64,000 bases of DNA. It comes from Roridomyces roridus (Eukaryota > Basidiomycota > Agaricomycetes > Agaricales > Mycenaceae). Shown here one piece after another: positions 1-11,378 of the stretch. The translations under genes were made by a program, and so were the position numbers. The stretch is from the NCBI GenBank assembly GCA_029378245.1, contig JARKIF010000021.1:186001-250000 (forward strand). The letters run 5' to 3'. Under the pieces are notes generated by a model. That model was given only the letters and a program-made list of their open reading frames with translations. It was not told the origin of the DNA and searched no databases. The stretch's first letter is position 1. Each line of letters begins with the position of its first letter.

Positions 1-2381
1 TGACTCCGCCGTCTCGCACCGTAGATCCGATTATCATACTTTTTGTTCTCCTTGGACAGTTCTAAGCGAAAACAAGCACGATCCAAGTCCGATGTCAGCT
101 GGTGTCGGGCAGTTTGACCCGTCTTGTCTCCACGAACGTGGTTGGACGTGGATCAGGGCGGGAAACGGAGGTAATTTGGGACTTCTGCATACGCTGTGCA
201 GCGCCTGTGCTGTGTTGTGCCTGAATGACTAAGTAAGTCGCCGATTCAGAACTCAGAACTCAGGTCCCAGGGCGTATTTTCGGCCTGGTCCGCGAGCCAC
301 GGCCCGAAGTCTCCTCGTTCGAGCACGGGGAATCGATCGGGCGTCGCACGAGTATCAGTCCGCGAACGCCGAATGTACTGATTTCTGGGGCTTCGCAATT
401 TTGGCGTGACGGTGGATATGATGTGGGTACTACTTAGTAGCCTCAGGACATGCATCTGGGGCGGCGATAGTTCCAACCGACGCTCAGTGACACATTACCC
501 ACTCGATAGCTATATATTGAACAAGGGTGTATGTATGTACTATGTACCCTCAGAGTAGAATAGAATTCCAGAATGCGGACGCGTGCAGCGTGATTGGGAT
601 CCTGCTTGATGGAAGGGAAAACGGGATTTGCATGTCAGCCGCCGGCGTATGCGGAATTGTGTCCAGATATCGGCGGCATGACTGCCGATCAGCGGCAGCG
701 CACTGTGGTCTCCTTGCGATGTTTCTCAAACCCTGGTCGCCGTTCTTAAAACACGGTACTGATAATATTTCATGACCAATTTACAGCCATTGCTAAAGGT
801 ACGCACCGTGGCACAGACAGGGAAAATGCTATCGAACGAGGAAAAAAGTGTGTATAATCGTTCACAGCACCGCGTGGTTGTGGTCGATGTCCGAAATGAA
901 CATTATGGAATGAATTCATTTGTTGATATCCCTACGACCGTTGAGAGAGTCTGTTAGATGGATGGATACTTGCATGTCGTACGATCGAGTGAATTGTTTG
1001 GCCCTCCTCCGATTCTCTTACATGCCACCGCCATGTCCGATTGAACCCGTAGACCGCCTGTGGCCGCGGCCAATTAAAATTAACACAACTTGACGAGCCG
1101 TGGGTCGGGACCGTGGGCAGCCGTCGCTAGTGGCGGTAAATACTTACGCATTGGGGAGTGTGCGTGGAATGCATAGATAACAGCGAAGAAGAAGAAGCGT
1201 GGACCTCATAGATGTTTCCGGGAAGAAAGAGAGGAGAAACCACTCCAAATGAATTTGGCGAGATATGAACACTGGGTTGCAATGTCGTAAATTACGGTAC
1301 GAGAACGCATCCATCTCTGGCCGACGCTCGACAAGACCGTAATCCGTAATAATACTCGAGGCCAGCGGCGAACAACTGTCCGCTCGCAGATATCGGTCAG
1401 CCGAGGAAAGCCGGTGCCACCTAGGAACCCGCTCAATTGGAACTCCCACGCCGAACGGGGCCGTGGGCTGATAAGAGGGTGTCGGCGGCAGTAAACGCGG
1501 GAAGTGGATCAAGACGTTGGTTAACTCGGCCACCTCGGAGTCGGATGTTTAAGGCCAAGTAGAAATCAAAGTTTGATCTCGCCGCTTTCGGCATACATAT
1601 AATCCGCGATCACATGATATACGCATCAACTGCGTCATGACCCGAACCATCAATGCTTCTTCCATCTTTCAGCGCGAGATGGAGTCAGCCGGATCTTCAA
1701 GTTCTTGCTCCACTGATTTGCCAAAGCTCAATTCCTTTCGGCAAGAGATATCCAACCTCTCACTGTTCACCACAGGAATGTCTGGCTCAAAAGCGTCAAG
1801 ATTTCCGGACCAGCTAATTCACCAATCCCCAGTGCCAGGTGACGTGGATTTCATCGCGAAAAATCTCGCAGCCGCGACGAGCTAGGCCCGGGGAAGGTTT
1901 CAATCCATACATAACTTGGGCATCTCGAACGGTGGCAGAGATCACAACAATCGAAACGCAACTAACCGATCAACCATCGACTCGGACCTGGCTACGACTT
2001 GCGCTAGCGGCTTTTAAAAACCTTATGTACGCCGGCCAAGACTTTCAGCCATTGGGATCTGTGAGGGAAATGTCCGACGTTCTCACCGCGCTCCGTATTC
2101 CGCTGTCAACTGTCATGACTCATGATCAATTCCATCATACAAATTCAATTCTGTATATTCCTAACCCTAACGCGCACTCCTGATGCTCCCGATTGAAAGG
2201 TGGGTATGCATTCATTCAGGACCACAGAACCCGACCGGACGCCGCAGCCCCAACACTTACGGCCGGGACTCCTTCACGGGCACCTTGGAGTACGCGTGAC
2301 GCATGTCGTCAAAGCACATCTCTGGGAAAGAAAAGGAGCAGTCAAAATCGAGCTTCCAACGCAGGCAAGGAAAGAAATTAG
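1..2381. other. Left-edge intergenic region, no supported gene
   Basis: I read both strands and found no reading frame that joins through plausible splice sites into a recognisable protein. The open frames are short, mutually overlapping and lack domain signatures. The right part (about 2190-2381) lies just beyond the 3' end of the minus-strand Zn2Cys6 gene and probably holds its 3' UTR. Confidence 0.5.
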
Positions 2382-4116
2382 TCACCTAAAATGGGACCAT
2401 GAACCGCGAGAGATGCGAGTGCACTCATCAGTCGTCCAAGACACACTTCGATTTGTCGTAAGTAGTGTAGCTTTCGATTGGGCCCCCGAGCAAATTTGAT
2501 GGAATGGGATGTCGGCGATGTAGAAAGTCGCGACAGAGGCGTAGATTGGCTGGAGGATAGGCTATGAGCTTTATCAAAGGAATTCCAATGATGGCTAGCT
2601 CACCCCAAGTAAGATGTCTGCCCCTACGAGCCCGTTGAGCAGGTCGACGTGGGCCAGGCCTGCGACGATACGCCGGGCGGCGGTCAAGCTCTTCTCGCGA
2701 GCGGCCTCGGCGGTACGTGTATATGGCGCGTGGAGGCGTACGATAGCCAGGTCGGTCAGCGCGTGCGTCAAGATCAACGTGCGGTCTGCTAGCTCGCCGC
2801 AGAGGGGCGGCAGACTTTGGTGGAAGGAGTCGAGTTTGTTGTCGAGAGAGAAGAAAGCTTGACTGTCTGGGGAAATTTTGGTCTAGCTTCGAGTGATCAG
2901 GAAGGGGGAGAAGCGTACCCGTGAAGGGACTGGAGACACGCTCGAAGAAAATGCAGGCCCGGGAGAGATATTGCGCTGGGGAGGGCTGGGACCCTGAATG
3001 TATGTCGATTACTCTCTGCTGCATTCGTCAGATCTCCTCCACTTGGAATCTTCAAAGGCACTCACCTCCATCCACAGCGTAGTAACATCAGCATTCCCAT
3101 GCTCCCCATAGCCCAACCCGTACGCGACGCGCCAGTGTGTGCGTAGAATGACCACCGCTAGAAACGCATTGCGCCATTCGTGGGCCATGAGGGTCGCCGG
3201 ATGGGCCTGTTGCACGCTCCAAGCAAGTGCGACCGCCGCGGCTGCATGGTACCTCCCCTCGTGCGGACTGGCCACGTAGAGGTAGTATAAAGATAGCAGC
3301 ACCCTCGTCTGGAGGAGCTCCAGGGTTAAGTTGGCGTCGTCTGGAAAGGACGCTCCTCCTGCTGTCGTGGTCGTCATCTGCACCACACATTCGCGTAGAG
3401 AATGAGCCAGGTGGGGGTCGTCGGGCGGGAGGTTGTCGAGGACGCTACCGACGAGGTGGATGGCGTTTTGGAGTGCGGGGAGACGGACTGAGCCCGGGTA
3501 CACGGTCATGAGTGCGGGGTCCAGGAAAAAGTACGGAGTGTGTGCGAAACGGGCGAAGAATATGTCCACACTGTGAAGGACAATGATCAGAGAGACCCCA
3601 CTGACGACGGAACACTCACAGACGTGGGCGTATATCTGAGGTGCTGGTCTCCTGCGACGAAAGTCAGGCAAGCTCTTGTTGCAGCGCGCGCCATACCTTC
3701 AAGATTGCCTGGATGTCCGTAGGCAAGTCTTCGGGCTCGTTAGGGAGGTCCACCGAAGGGGACGAGGACCTGAGATTCCCATGGTCGTCGTCAAAGTCGA
3801 CGAGATCTCCCAGCCCGTTCTGCGCTCCATCGAATTTGCAAGGGCTCGTGAGCTTGACTGGATTGCGGCGGCATCTGTCGCACACCGGACGCTGGCCGTC
3901 GCATTTCTGAAAAAAGAGTGTATCCAAGATCAGGGTGATTGACATGCCAGCCAAGATTATTCTAACTCGGACGCACAATTTTTCGCCGTCTGGGCATGGG
4001 TCAGGGCTAGCTTGAACACCACAACCGTTCGACTCTTACCTGCAATTTATACAGGCCTTCCCGCGCTCCAAAGGAGTTTTGGTTGCGTTGGGCAGACTCT
4101 GAATCCAGGGCAACAT
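2382..4116 (-). CDS. Zn(2)-C6 fungal-type transcription factor
   Basis: Predicted nuclear, sequence-specific DNA-binding regulator. The first exon (4116-4040) ends inside the zinc cluster after CINC. A 13-nt micro-exon (3989-3977) supplies the basic RRKI stretch, and the next exon starts at 3906 with KCDGQRPVCDRC and a final PC. Together these give the six-cysteine C-x2-C-x6-C-x5-C-x2-C-x7-C pattern. The micro-exon keeps phase exactly (77+13=90 nt). Further exons carry an acidic linker, then a VDIFFARF segment and helices like the fungal middle homology region (DPALM, LLQTRVLLSLYYLY, AVALAWSVQQAHP). The start was chosen because it gives a short leader before the cluster and has a TATA-like box 57 nt upstream. 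The last exon, with an acceptor near 2570 and stop at 2382, is the least certain part. The target genes are unknown; the methyltransferase/P450 region lies about 6 kb away. Confidence 0.8.
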
Positions 4117-5707
4117 TTCTTTTGGGGCGAAGAGGATGATGATGATTGGGTCTTGGAGCAGTGGACGTAGAATATATAGTTCACCGTTGAACCCGACGCG
4201 AGGGATCTTGGGAACTGAGCCTGCATGTTTTCATATATTTCGCACGTTCTGATGTCTGTCCTGATGCTACAGAGTTGATCCTTTCTTTTCTCGCGATGAA
4301 GAACACAGTCGAGTGTGTTATTCATTGATTCAATTCTGTCGACTGCGGTGCCGAGACAGTAAGGGTGATCTCGTCGGCGAAGCAGGCGCCAAGCCTCGGT
4401 CGTCTCTTGTTTCTTTCATGTATGAACGACCCCACGTTGTCGATTGCAGCGAGTCTCGGTGCAGACGATGTAACGGCGTTGGCACTTGCCGAGATACTTT
4501 GATTGAATGGAAGTCGAAATTGGAACTCCGGCATCACCGGAGGCCAAGCCCGTTGGCTATTTTGGGTGTTTCACCCTGGCGCCCATCAAAACATTGGCGA
4601 TGAATTCCTTTTTGTAGATTTTATTGCCTGCGATGACTGAATGGTTGAGTAAACTATCAGGGCTATTGTTTTCTGACGTTTTTGAGACTGTGTAGACAAG
4701 CCATCGATATACACTACGACCCTGACTTTCCTTTTCTCAGTAGACAGTTGGCAGTTGGGGTTTCCACAGATTCTTCACGCCGCAGTACAGACAATAGCTC
4801 CGGGTGACTGCGCCTTTACATTTCCAGCCAGGAAGCCGTCGAAATGGGTGTCTCCACCCGCAGTTATATCAGGTTTCAACCGCATTCAAAGCCACTTATG
4901 ACTTGCCTGAGTCATTCAGAGAACCGATTAGAATCCACTGTTCGTTGAAGAAGCTCGAGTTAGGCATTGCGACCGCCGTAAATCAGATCGGTGACCTGAT
5001 TATAGAGTCCACGGGGCAAGCGAGGGCAAGGCGCTGTGCAGTGGCGTACACGAGGCGCCGCTGCCTTTCTCCGCTTTTGCAAGCAATATATTGAAGATTC
5101 GCGTGTAGTAGACGTATACATAATACCAGTCCGGTGCGTGGTACTCAGTGCTGTTGTGAGGTATCAACTCGGTTCCGACGATTCGGAGGATCTGTGTCGG
5201 CAATGTGTTAGAGTTGTTCGGGGAGTGGCTGAGAATTTCTGACTATTATTCAACTGGTCGTGTTTGCGTGAGGAAAGTCGGGGAGGCGGTAATGCAAAGC
5301 AAACTTGATGCAACACTGCGAGGCAATAGACGGATCAGAATTGCGGTGCACTTTGTTTTCATGACTTTATGCGAATCGGCTCTAATCGGGATTCGGCAAT
5401 CTCTTCTACACAGTTACATAGCTCTTCGGGAAGCAAGGCTTGCGCCTTGTACTACTCTTCCTTAGGCTACAACCTCCGCCACTGTACTATCCTCAATCGA
5501 TATCACTCAATCAGAAGACCTGCTGCGCGCCTTCCCAGTCTCCAGACAATCCGTTTCCCGATGATCTTTTTGAATCGCGCCTGATTCAATTGAAAATATC
5601 CCACAGCACCCGAATCTGTCATCCTTTCCGCATCTAAATCGCAGTCCCTTCCCCTTGATGTCTCGCACGATCTTTCGCTCCTTCGTCCGACCACCACACT
5701 CTCTCGT
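4117..5707. other. Intergenic region between divergent genes
   Basis: Apart from the TATA-like box near 4175, I see no gene. The open frames are below 100 codons and cannot be joined into a domain. The region separates the minus-strand regulator from the plus-strand membrane protein and must hold both promoters. Confidence 0.45.
4173..4178 (-). promoter_or_regulatory. TATA-like box of the Zn2Cys6 gene
   Basis: TATATA lies about 57 nt upstream of the chosen start codon on the minus strand, a spacing compatible with a core promoter. Motif and position only. Confidence 0.4.
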
Positions 5708-7442
5708 ATGCCCCCACACTCTTTCCAAAGTCCACGATCCCTTGCAGCATTCGTCCTCCTCGTATCTCAGACCAGTGGAGCAATCCTGAACACCACATTC
5801 GACGACACCAGCTCGGCCTTTTCCTGGACCAGCGGTTCGTGGACGGCCGTCAGCGCTGCAAACCCTTGCAACGGGTGCTCCGCCAAACCCTCAATAGCTT
5901 CCACTTCCGGTCAAACATATCACGATGGCAGCTACGAGGCAGGAGACCCCGAGATGACGACTGGATCTTTCACGTTCACTGGTGACTGATGCCGTCTACG
6001 TCGTTGATTCCGCTCACTACGACTGCCAGGTTCCGCCGTTTACATATACGGGCTGGGCCACGCGGACGATGGTGCAGACATCATATTCACACTCGGCAAC
6101 AGCCAGACTCCGTTTCATTACACTGGAGACAACGATTGGACATATAATGTTCTGTATTTCTCTGCGGACAACCTCGACTCGAGCGACTCCCAGACCGTTA
6201 GCTGGATATTGAACACGGATCCATCCACGGTCAACAAGCACTCTCAGCAAATAGCAATGTTCGATTTCGCTCTTGTTACTCCCGGGGAGGACAAGGTCAA
6301 CGTGCCAAAGCCCGTCCCTCCGACCACCAGTCCGGGGGACGGGTCGGGAGGGAGTGGCGGCTCGGGCGGCTCGAATGACTCGAAACCGGGAACCTCTACC
6401 TCGTCCAGCTCCAGCCAAACTCCGACTACGAACAACCCCGGTTCTGTCTCTTCATCATCTAGTCGTCCCTCTTCGTGAGTTGTTGTTTACCAAACCCACT
6501 GCAAATCTAACGTTCTTTCGCGTAGTGTCTCGTACGTGCAGCTTTCGCACTTTGGTCACTGCTGATATTTGCTTCTTGTTCATAGTGCCAATTCCATCCC
6601 ATCGTGAGTTCTTTCATTTTCCAACACGGGAGAAGTTGATTCATTCATCAACAGGTCCTCCGGCGGTACGGAGTGCGTGTTCGAGTCCTGATTCCCATTC
6701 CACTTCTCTCACACAACCCATCTTTCCAGGGGCACATCATCAAGGACCGTGACGACCGTCGGCGCCCTGAGTAGCGGATCGTCGTAAGTATAGGTCTTAC
6801 CCAGTTGGAACAACAGGCTAAATGTGTATGATACAGGGGAGCCATATCCACAACCAAGTATGTAGGAAATAAGGAGACATCGCGCGTTCAGTACAACTGA
6901 TTTCCCGTAGCGGAACCTCTAATGGGTCGCCTGCATCCGAGTCAAATCCGAACTCTGACCCCGGTGCGGGCAATATACCTCTCTCTTCATCGATATCATC
7001 GAAGCATCACATGGGAGTAGCACTCATCGTAGGGATTGCAGTGGGCATCCTCATCCTCGGTGTACTTGGCGTTATCGCGTTCTTTTTATGGCACCGTCGC
7101 AGACGCACTTGCCAGGGCTCGAGGCAGGACAATCGCGTAATCCAGCCCTTCGCAGCGAACTCGGCACGTCTGCCCGAGAAACCTGCTGCGTTGTCTCTAT
7201 CGACAGTCTCGCTATTGGATCGCCACGAGCGGGACACGGAGGAGGAGGATTCACCCTCGAGCACGTCGCATACGGATAGGGAGACCAGGTCATCATCGCC
7301 CACGGAGACGTCAGCGGTAGCAACCCCATCTGCTGCTCAGCCGATACCGATACCGACCCCGATTCCCACCAGGGAGCAGATGCTTGAAGACAGAATTGCC
7401 GAGCTCGAAGCGCAGATGGCTGCACCCCCTCCCTATGTTTGA
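5708..7442 (+). CDS. Secreted, single-pass membrane protein with Ser/Thr-rich stalk built from micro-exons
   Basis: Predicted type I surface protein of 455 residues. It has a signal peptide (residues 1 to about 25), a beta-rich ectodomain with CNGC and AVYIYGL motifs, and a long Gly/Ser/Thr-rich stalk. A hydrophobic segment (VALIVGIAVGILILGVLG) is followed by an HRRRR stop-transfer and a cytoplasmic tail that ends in a short coiled-coil-like piece (EDRIAELEAQM). Exons are 5708-5981, 6030-6474, 6526-6531, 6586-6603, 6655-6672, 6730-6783, 6837-6857 and 6911-7442. From the second exon on, every intron is phase 2 and every internal exon is a multiple of 3 (6, 18, 18, 54, 21 nt), so any of them can be skipped without a frameshift. 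The ectodomain-stalk-TM plan is common in Agaricomycetes and the function is unknown. Mucin-like wall sensing is a possibility only. Confidence 0.75.
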
Positions 7443-7472
7443 ATTGGAATACGCATAGAAAGGTGGACTTGA

Positions 7473-8648
7473 TCACAAAGTGGTATAACACGTCGGTAAC
7501 CGAGGATGTACTCCGAACGCGCCCTCAGCTTTCACCACCTTGACCTGCACAGAATGAATCGATTCTAAGAACATTGTGTAATAACTCACACACCTTGATA
7601 TTCGGCAACTGGGGCAACGGAACATCCATGAGATCTGAACGCCATAGCAAGTCAACTTCCTTCAAGTGAGGAAACGCTCTTCGGGAAAGGAGCGATCTGA
7701 AGTCCTCGATGTTCTCTGGCCCTGCGCGAGCACCTAGATACACATTGCGAAGACGATTTGTGCTCGGAATAGTCGCGAGAACGTCCAAAATCATGGAAAA
7801 TTGTAGGGACCGAGCGCGGAGAGTGTGTAGACTCGTAAATGCGGACAAATCGACGGCCCCTTGAAGTAGCTGTGTAAACATTTGGGTAACTGAATCGGCC
7901 AGAAATTGGTCGTGCTCACACCCAAATCCAACATTTCAATAGTTTCAAATGCCGGGATTAATGTCCGCCATTGCAGTACGTGCTCGTATGTGGCGAGAAT
8001 CAAGCACTTGAGCTCCGAGAGATCGAAGACACAGTTTCGGTCTTGGAACCACAGAGTGCTGATTTGGGCCCCACCTTTGATGCGTAGGGCTTTCAAGGGA
8101 ATTTGTACTGTGTGGCGATGGGGAACTACCGCTGCCCCAGTCGACAACGGACCATGATGACCATCGTAACAGTGAAGGTCGATGGCTGTGATAGTCGGCG
8201 AGACACGCTCCCAAACCCGCAAAAATGCCGCGGGTTTGGGAATTTGGCAAAACAAGGATACATCGCGAACAGTCGGGAGACTGAAAAGTTGGTGGAGACC
8301 AACGGCAACGCTGTCCGTGAGGGTGAAGTGATCTGTCTCGATGCCCTCCAAGCGCGGGAATGCGACATGGCAAATGTCGGGCTCGGTGTCCGGGCAGAAG
8401 TGGAGGTAGCGGACAAAAGAGACCAAATGAGAGGAGTTGAGCAATGTGGACATGAGCCGAGCCCGCCGCTGTGGCCCTGGTAGATCGGCAAGTCGTTTTG
8501 TGTACAGTGGAGCCCGGTAGAGAGCAGATTGGGCTGGATAAGCCCAGGATCTAGCGACGGCAGCGCAGGCACTCAGGTCCGAATTTGCGTCCAGGTGGTG
8601 GATGCATTGGTCCAGAAGCTCTGGTAGCTCCAGGGGATTGAGGGACAT
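7473..8648 (-). CDS. F-box protein (F-box/LRR-like)
   Basis: Likely substrate adaptor of an SCF ubiquitin ligase. The N-terminus carries an F-box-like helix set (LNPLELPELLDQCIHHL ... CAAVARSWAYPAQSALYRAPL), followed by several hundred residues of leucine-spaced repeats. I chose the ATG at 8648, which places the F-box at the extreme N-terminus; an in-frame upstream ATG at 8726 would add 26 residues. Near 7890 the frame must change to continue into the conserved MFTQLLQGAVDLSAFTSL segment. Either a very short 32-nt GT-AG intron is removed or there is a 1-nt frameshift. A last intron beginning after the codon for NIK (about 7590 to 7540) leads to a short C-terminal exon. The protein is paralogous in style to the gene at 60403. 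Confidence 0.7.
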
Positions 8649-9397
8649 CGTGGGGTGAAAGAGAAGTGGCGGATCAAGATTGCGGTGCGGTTGTGTGCGC
8701 CTGTTGGGATTCGGTTCCATCGGCAATCACTCCTTGCCCTTCACTGCTGCGACTTCGCTCCGACTCCATTCAATTTCTACAGACATTGCTTGGCGATTTC
8801 AAGTTGGATGGTGGCCCTCCTTCTGAAACGTGTTGGATCTTTATCTACATATCATCTCTGCCAGAGTCACACTGTCGATTGATCCCCAATGTCTACGTCT
8901 TGTCTGCGCCTTGTGTTGCGTTGATCCACATTTGTCTTTATCCAGCCGTGCAGAACTCTCATCTCTTGCCAAAGAGTCGAAGAATCAATCCAGCAGGTGT
9001 CCTGACACCGTTTCTTGCCTGCAAGCTACCCAAGTACTCTAATGTGCACTGTGCGACCGCTGGCTGAACTAGGTCGCCTCCCAGGCTCACGTCGTGAATT
9101 GGTCCCATACAACATGCCCTGATCGACGCCTTGGGAATCTCTTGGAAAACAATATTGCCGTCGCTAGCCTGCAACATGGCATCAGACAGCGGGCGGGACG
9201 TGGCGCTGATCTCCTGCCTGGTGCGACTCTCTTGGCAATGCCCACCAGGGCCACCCGCAATATAAATTGGATGCAGGGAATATCATAGGGCCACTTACTT
9301 CTTCTCTTTGCCCTCTTCCACACTCTCATTTTTCGTTTTGAATTCGACTTCCTTCAAGTTCAATTATCAAATTCTTTCTTCAACCCAACCAACCCAC
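8649..9397. other. Intergenic promoter region
   Basis: Divergent promoter space between the F-box gene and the small secreted protein gene. A TATAAA box at 9261-9266 and pyrimidine-rich runs before the 9398 start codon are the only signals I see. Confidence 0.45.
9261..9266 (+). promoter_or_regulatory. TATA box of small secreted protein gene
   Basis: TATAAA stands about 135 nt upstream of the start codon at 9398 and is followed by a CT-rich leader, which is typical for strongly expressed fungal genes. Confidence 0.5.
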
Positions 9398-9979
9398 ATG
9401 ATGTTTCGCAACTTGATCGTCCTTCCCGCCCTCCTGGCAATTTCGGTGCAGGCTGGTGCGTGAGGACGGTTCTTGCCTTCCCTCTACCCTGATATCCCCA
9501 CAGCCGTCCCCCGGGACTTCCTTATCGCTCGCCAATCTTCCCCAGAAGACTGCCTCAAGCCCTGCGACGCACTCACAAACACCCTCACCGTCCGTGCCCT
9601 GTCCTCACACCACTCACCTGATCACTTAATCTAAACTTCCATCCCGACAGAACTCCAGCACATCCACGCAGGTCTGCACCGACGACGTCGTGCGCTCCTA
9701 CGCCACGTGCTTCAGCTGCGGTGTCAAGACCGGAGGGGAGACGCAGCAGGACGCGCAGGATACGTTCAACAGTGCGTTTTCTCCTGTGATCATGAATCAT
9801 GTTAACGCACCCATGTAGCTTTCGCCGACGAATGCAAGCAAGCAGGGCATCCGATCACGAACATCACGTTTAATTCCGATGGGAGCACGACTGGGCTCAA
9901 GTCTGGCGCGGGACGCTTGTCGGCAGGGATTGCTGCTGGTGCTGCAACGGTGTTCGCTGTGTCTTTTTTGGCTTTCTAG
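9398..9979 (+). CDS. Small secreted, probably GPI-anchored cysteine protein
   Basis: Four exons join in frame. The start (adjacent ATGs at 9398 and 9401) opens a signal peptide, MMFRNLIVLPALLAISVQA. The mature part has paired cysteines (CLKPC, VC...TCFSC, DEC). The C-terminus is a hydrophobic tail (AGIAAGAATVFAVSFLAF) preceded by small residues, which fits a GPI attachment signal. Introns begin after QAG (GTGCGT), after NTLT and inside the codon following TFN. It could equally be a membrane-tethered wall protein of unknown role. I do not recognise a named family. Confidence 0.7.
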
Positions 9980-10088
9980 TGAATGTATTATTCAAGTTAT
10001 CACTGGAGTCGGTCCCTTAAATTCACTATATCAAGTCCACCTACGAAATTAGATTAGGCTCAAATACTAATGTGGAAAACCGCACGTT

Positions 10089-11361
10089 TCATTCCTTTCT
10101 CGCCAAGAACCAGCCAGCAGGAGCCACTGCCCCTTCCGTCCTGACACCTGTCTCAATCTCCTCCAACAAAACACGCACTTCGTCCTCCCCTTCAACGGCA
10201 CGTCCCGGGGGCACCTCAAGCGCCCCCCGCTTCAACATGTTCTCTGCGAGCGGTTTCATGACCCCAAGCACGTTTTGGATGGAAAAGGATTCGAATTCCG
10301 CTTGTGCACCGCCTCCGACTGACTGGCAGAGTGGGCCGAGGGCTTGGACGACGTGTTGCGAGCGGAGGACGGCGAAACCGGCTGAGGCGAGTAGGGTGGG
10401 TAGCTCTTGCGTTATGCTGTTGATCGCGGGAGAATGAGGTTCTTCTTCTTGTAAACAATGTAATTATAACTCACCGCACGACGAGTCCTTTTTGTAACGC
10501 GTAGCCGGTGAATATGCAGTTGGACTTGTGAATCCAGGTAGGGCTGGTGAGGTGTTTATTCAAGTCGTCGTCGAATGCGGAAGGATCAAGCAAAAATTGC
10601 TCGGGGAAGTAGATGAGGTCGGTTTCGTCAAGAAGGACGAGTCCCCCTGGTTCTGACGGGACATTGAACAGAGTTTTGGGACCGAATTTGGAGTACTCAC
10701 TCAACAAGGCATGATAATTGGCCAACGCAGCGCGCCACCCGTCTGCATCCAACCCACCTACCAGAAAGCTCGCATGCACGAGGTCGAAGGTGCCGCGCAA
10801 CTCTTCCGGGAAAGGCTTCGTGACGTCCTGCTGGAAGGCCGTGATTCCGAACTCGGCGAGGATCGCTTTCTCGGGGAAGAACGATGTATTGATGTCGCAG
10901 ACGTAAAGCTGCATGTCCTCAGGCCGGCGAGGCATTGAGAGCAGATCAAAAGCCCAGACGCAGGTACCCGCGCCGACGTCGATGACACGGTGGACGGCGG
11001 ATAGATCGATCAAGTCTGAATCGTCTGGAAGGGCGGTGCTCCAGCCGTACATGGCTTTCTTGACTGCATACTGTTTTGCTAGGCTGTAACGCAGTACGAG
11101 GTCAGGGAGCGACGGAGCCTGGGGGAGAGAAGGGAACGCACCGTTCTTTTTCGGGGGACGTTGCCGGGATGGGATACCGAGAATTGGAGGAGGATGTTGT
11201 GCTCATGGGTGTTGTGGCGGACGTCAATGTGGTGACAAGTTGAGTTGCCACGGCCCCACAAAGTCGGCGGCTTACTTACGGTAGGCAAGGCCGAGGCCGC
11301 CGATGCCGTTGGGAACGACGAGAGATTGACGAGAGAAGTTTCCCACCCGTGAACCCGCCAT
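10089..11361 (-). CDS. SAM-dependent methyltransferase
   Basis: Class I (Rossmann-fold) methyltransferase. Motif I is VIDVGAGTCVWAFDLLS, an acidic residue at the end of strand 2 sits in YVCDIN, a motif II-like DLVHASFLVGGL follows, and there is a C-terminal beta region (GYALQKGLVVR). The 3' exon (10416-10089) joins after an intron at 10475-10417 and continues as ITQELPTLL... to a clean stop. The 5' end is less sure. A first exon beginning at 11361 (MAGSRVGNFS) is plausible, but the linking exon near 11140-11220 does not join in a single obvious phase. The presumed start lies only 17 bp from the start of the plus-strand P450. The acceptor substrate is unknown; O-methylation of a small molecule would fit the neighbours. 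Confidence 0.7.
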
Positions 11362-11378
11362 CATTGATTGCCGCGGAC

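Noticed and set aside
2155..2172. CTAACCCTAACG as a telomeric repeat
   Set aside because: Only about one and a half units occur, within otherwise ordinary intergenic DNA, which is compatible with chance.
1637..2183. Overlapping open frames that could be a small gene near the left edge
   Set aside because: They cannot be joined by convincing splice sites, show no signal peptide or domain, and have composition like the surrounding intergenic DNA.
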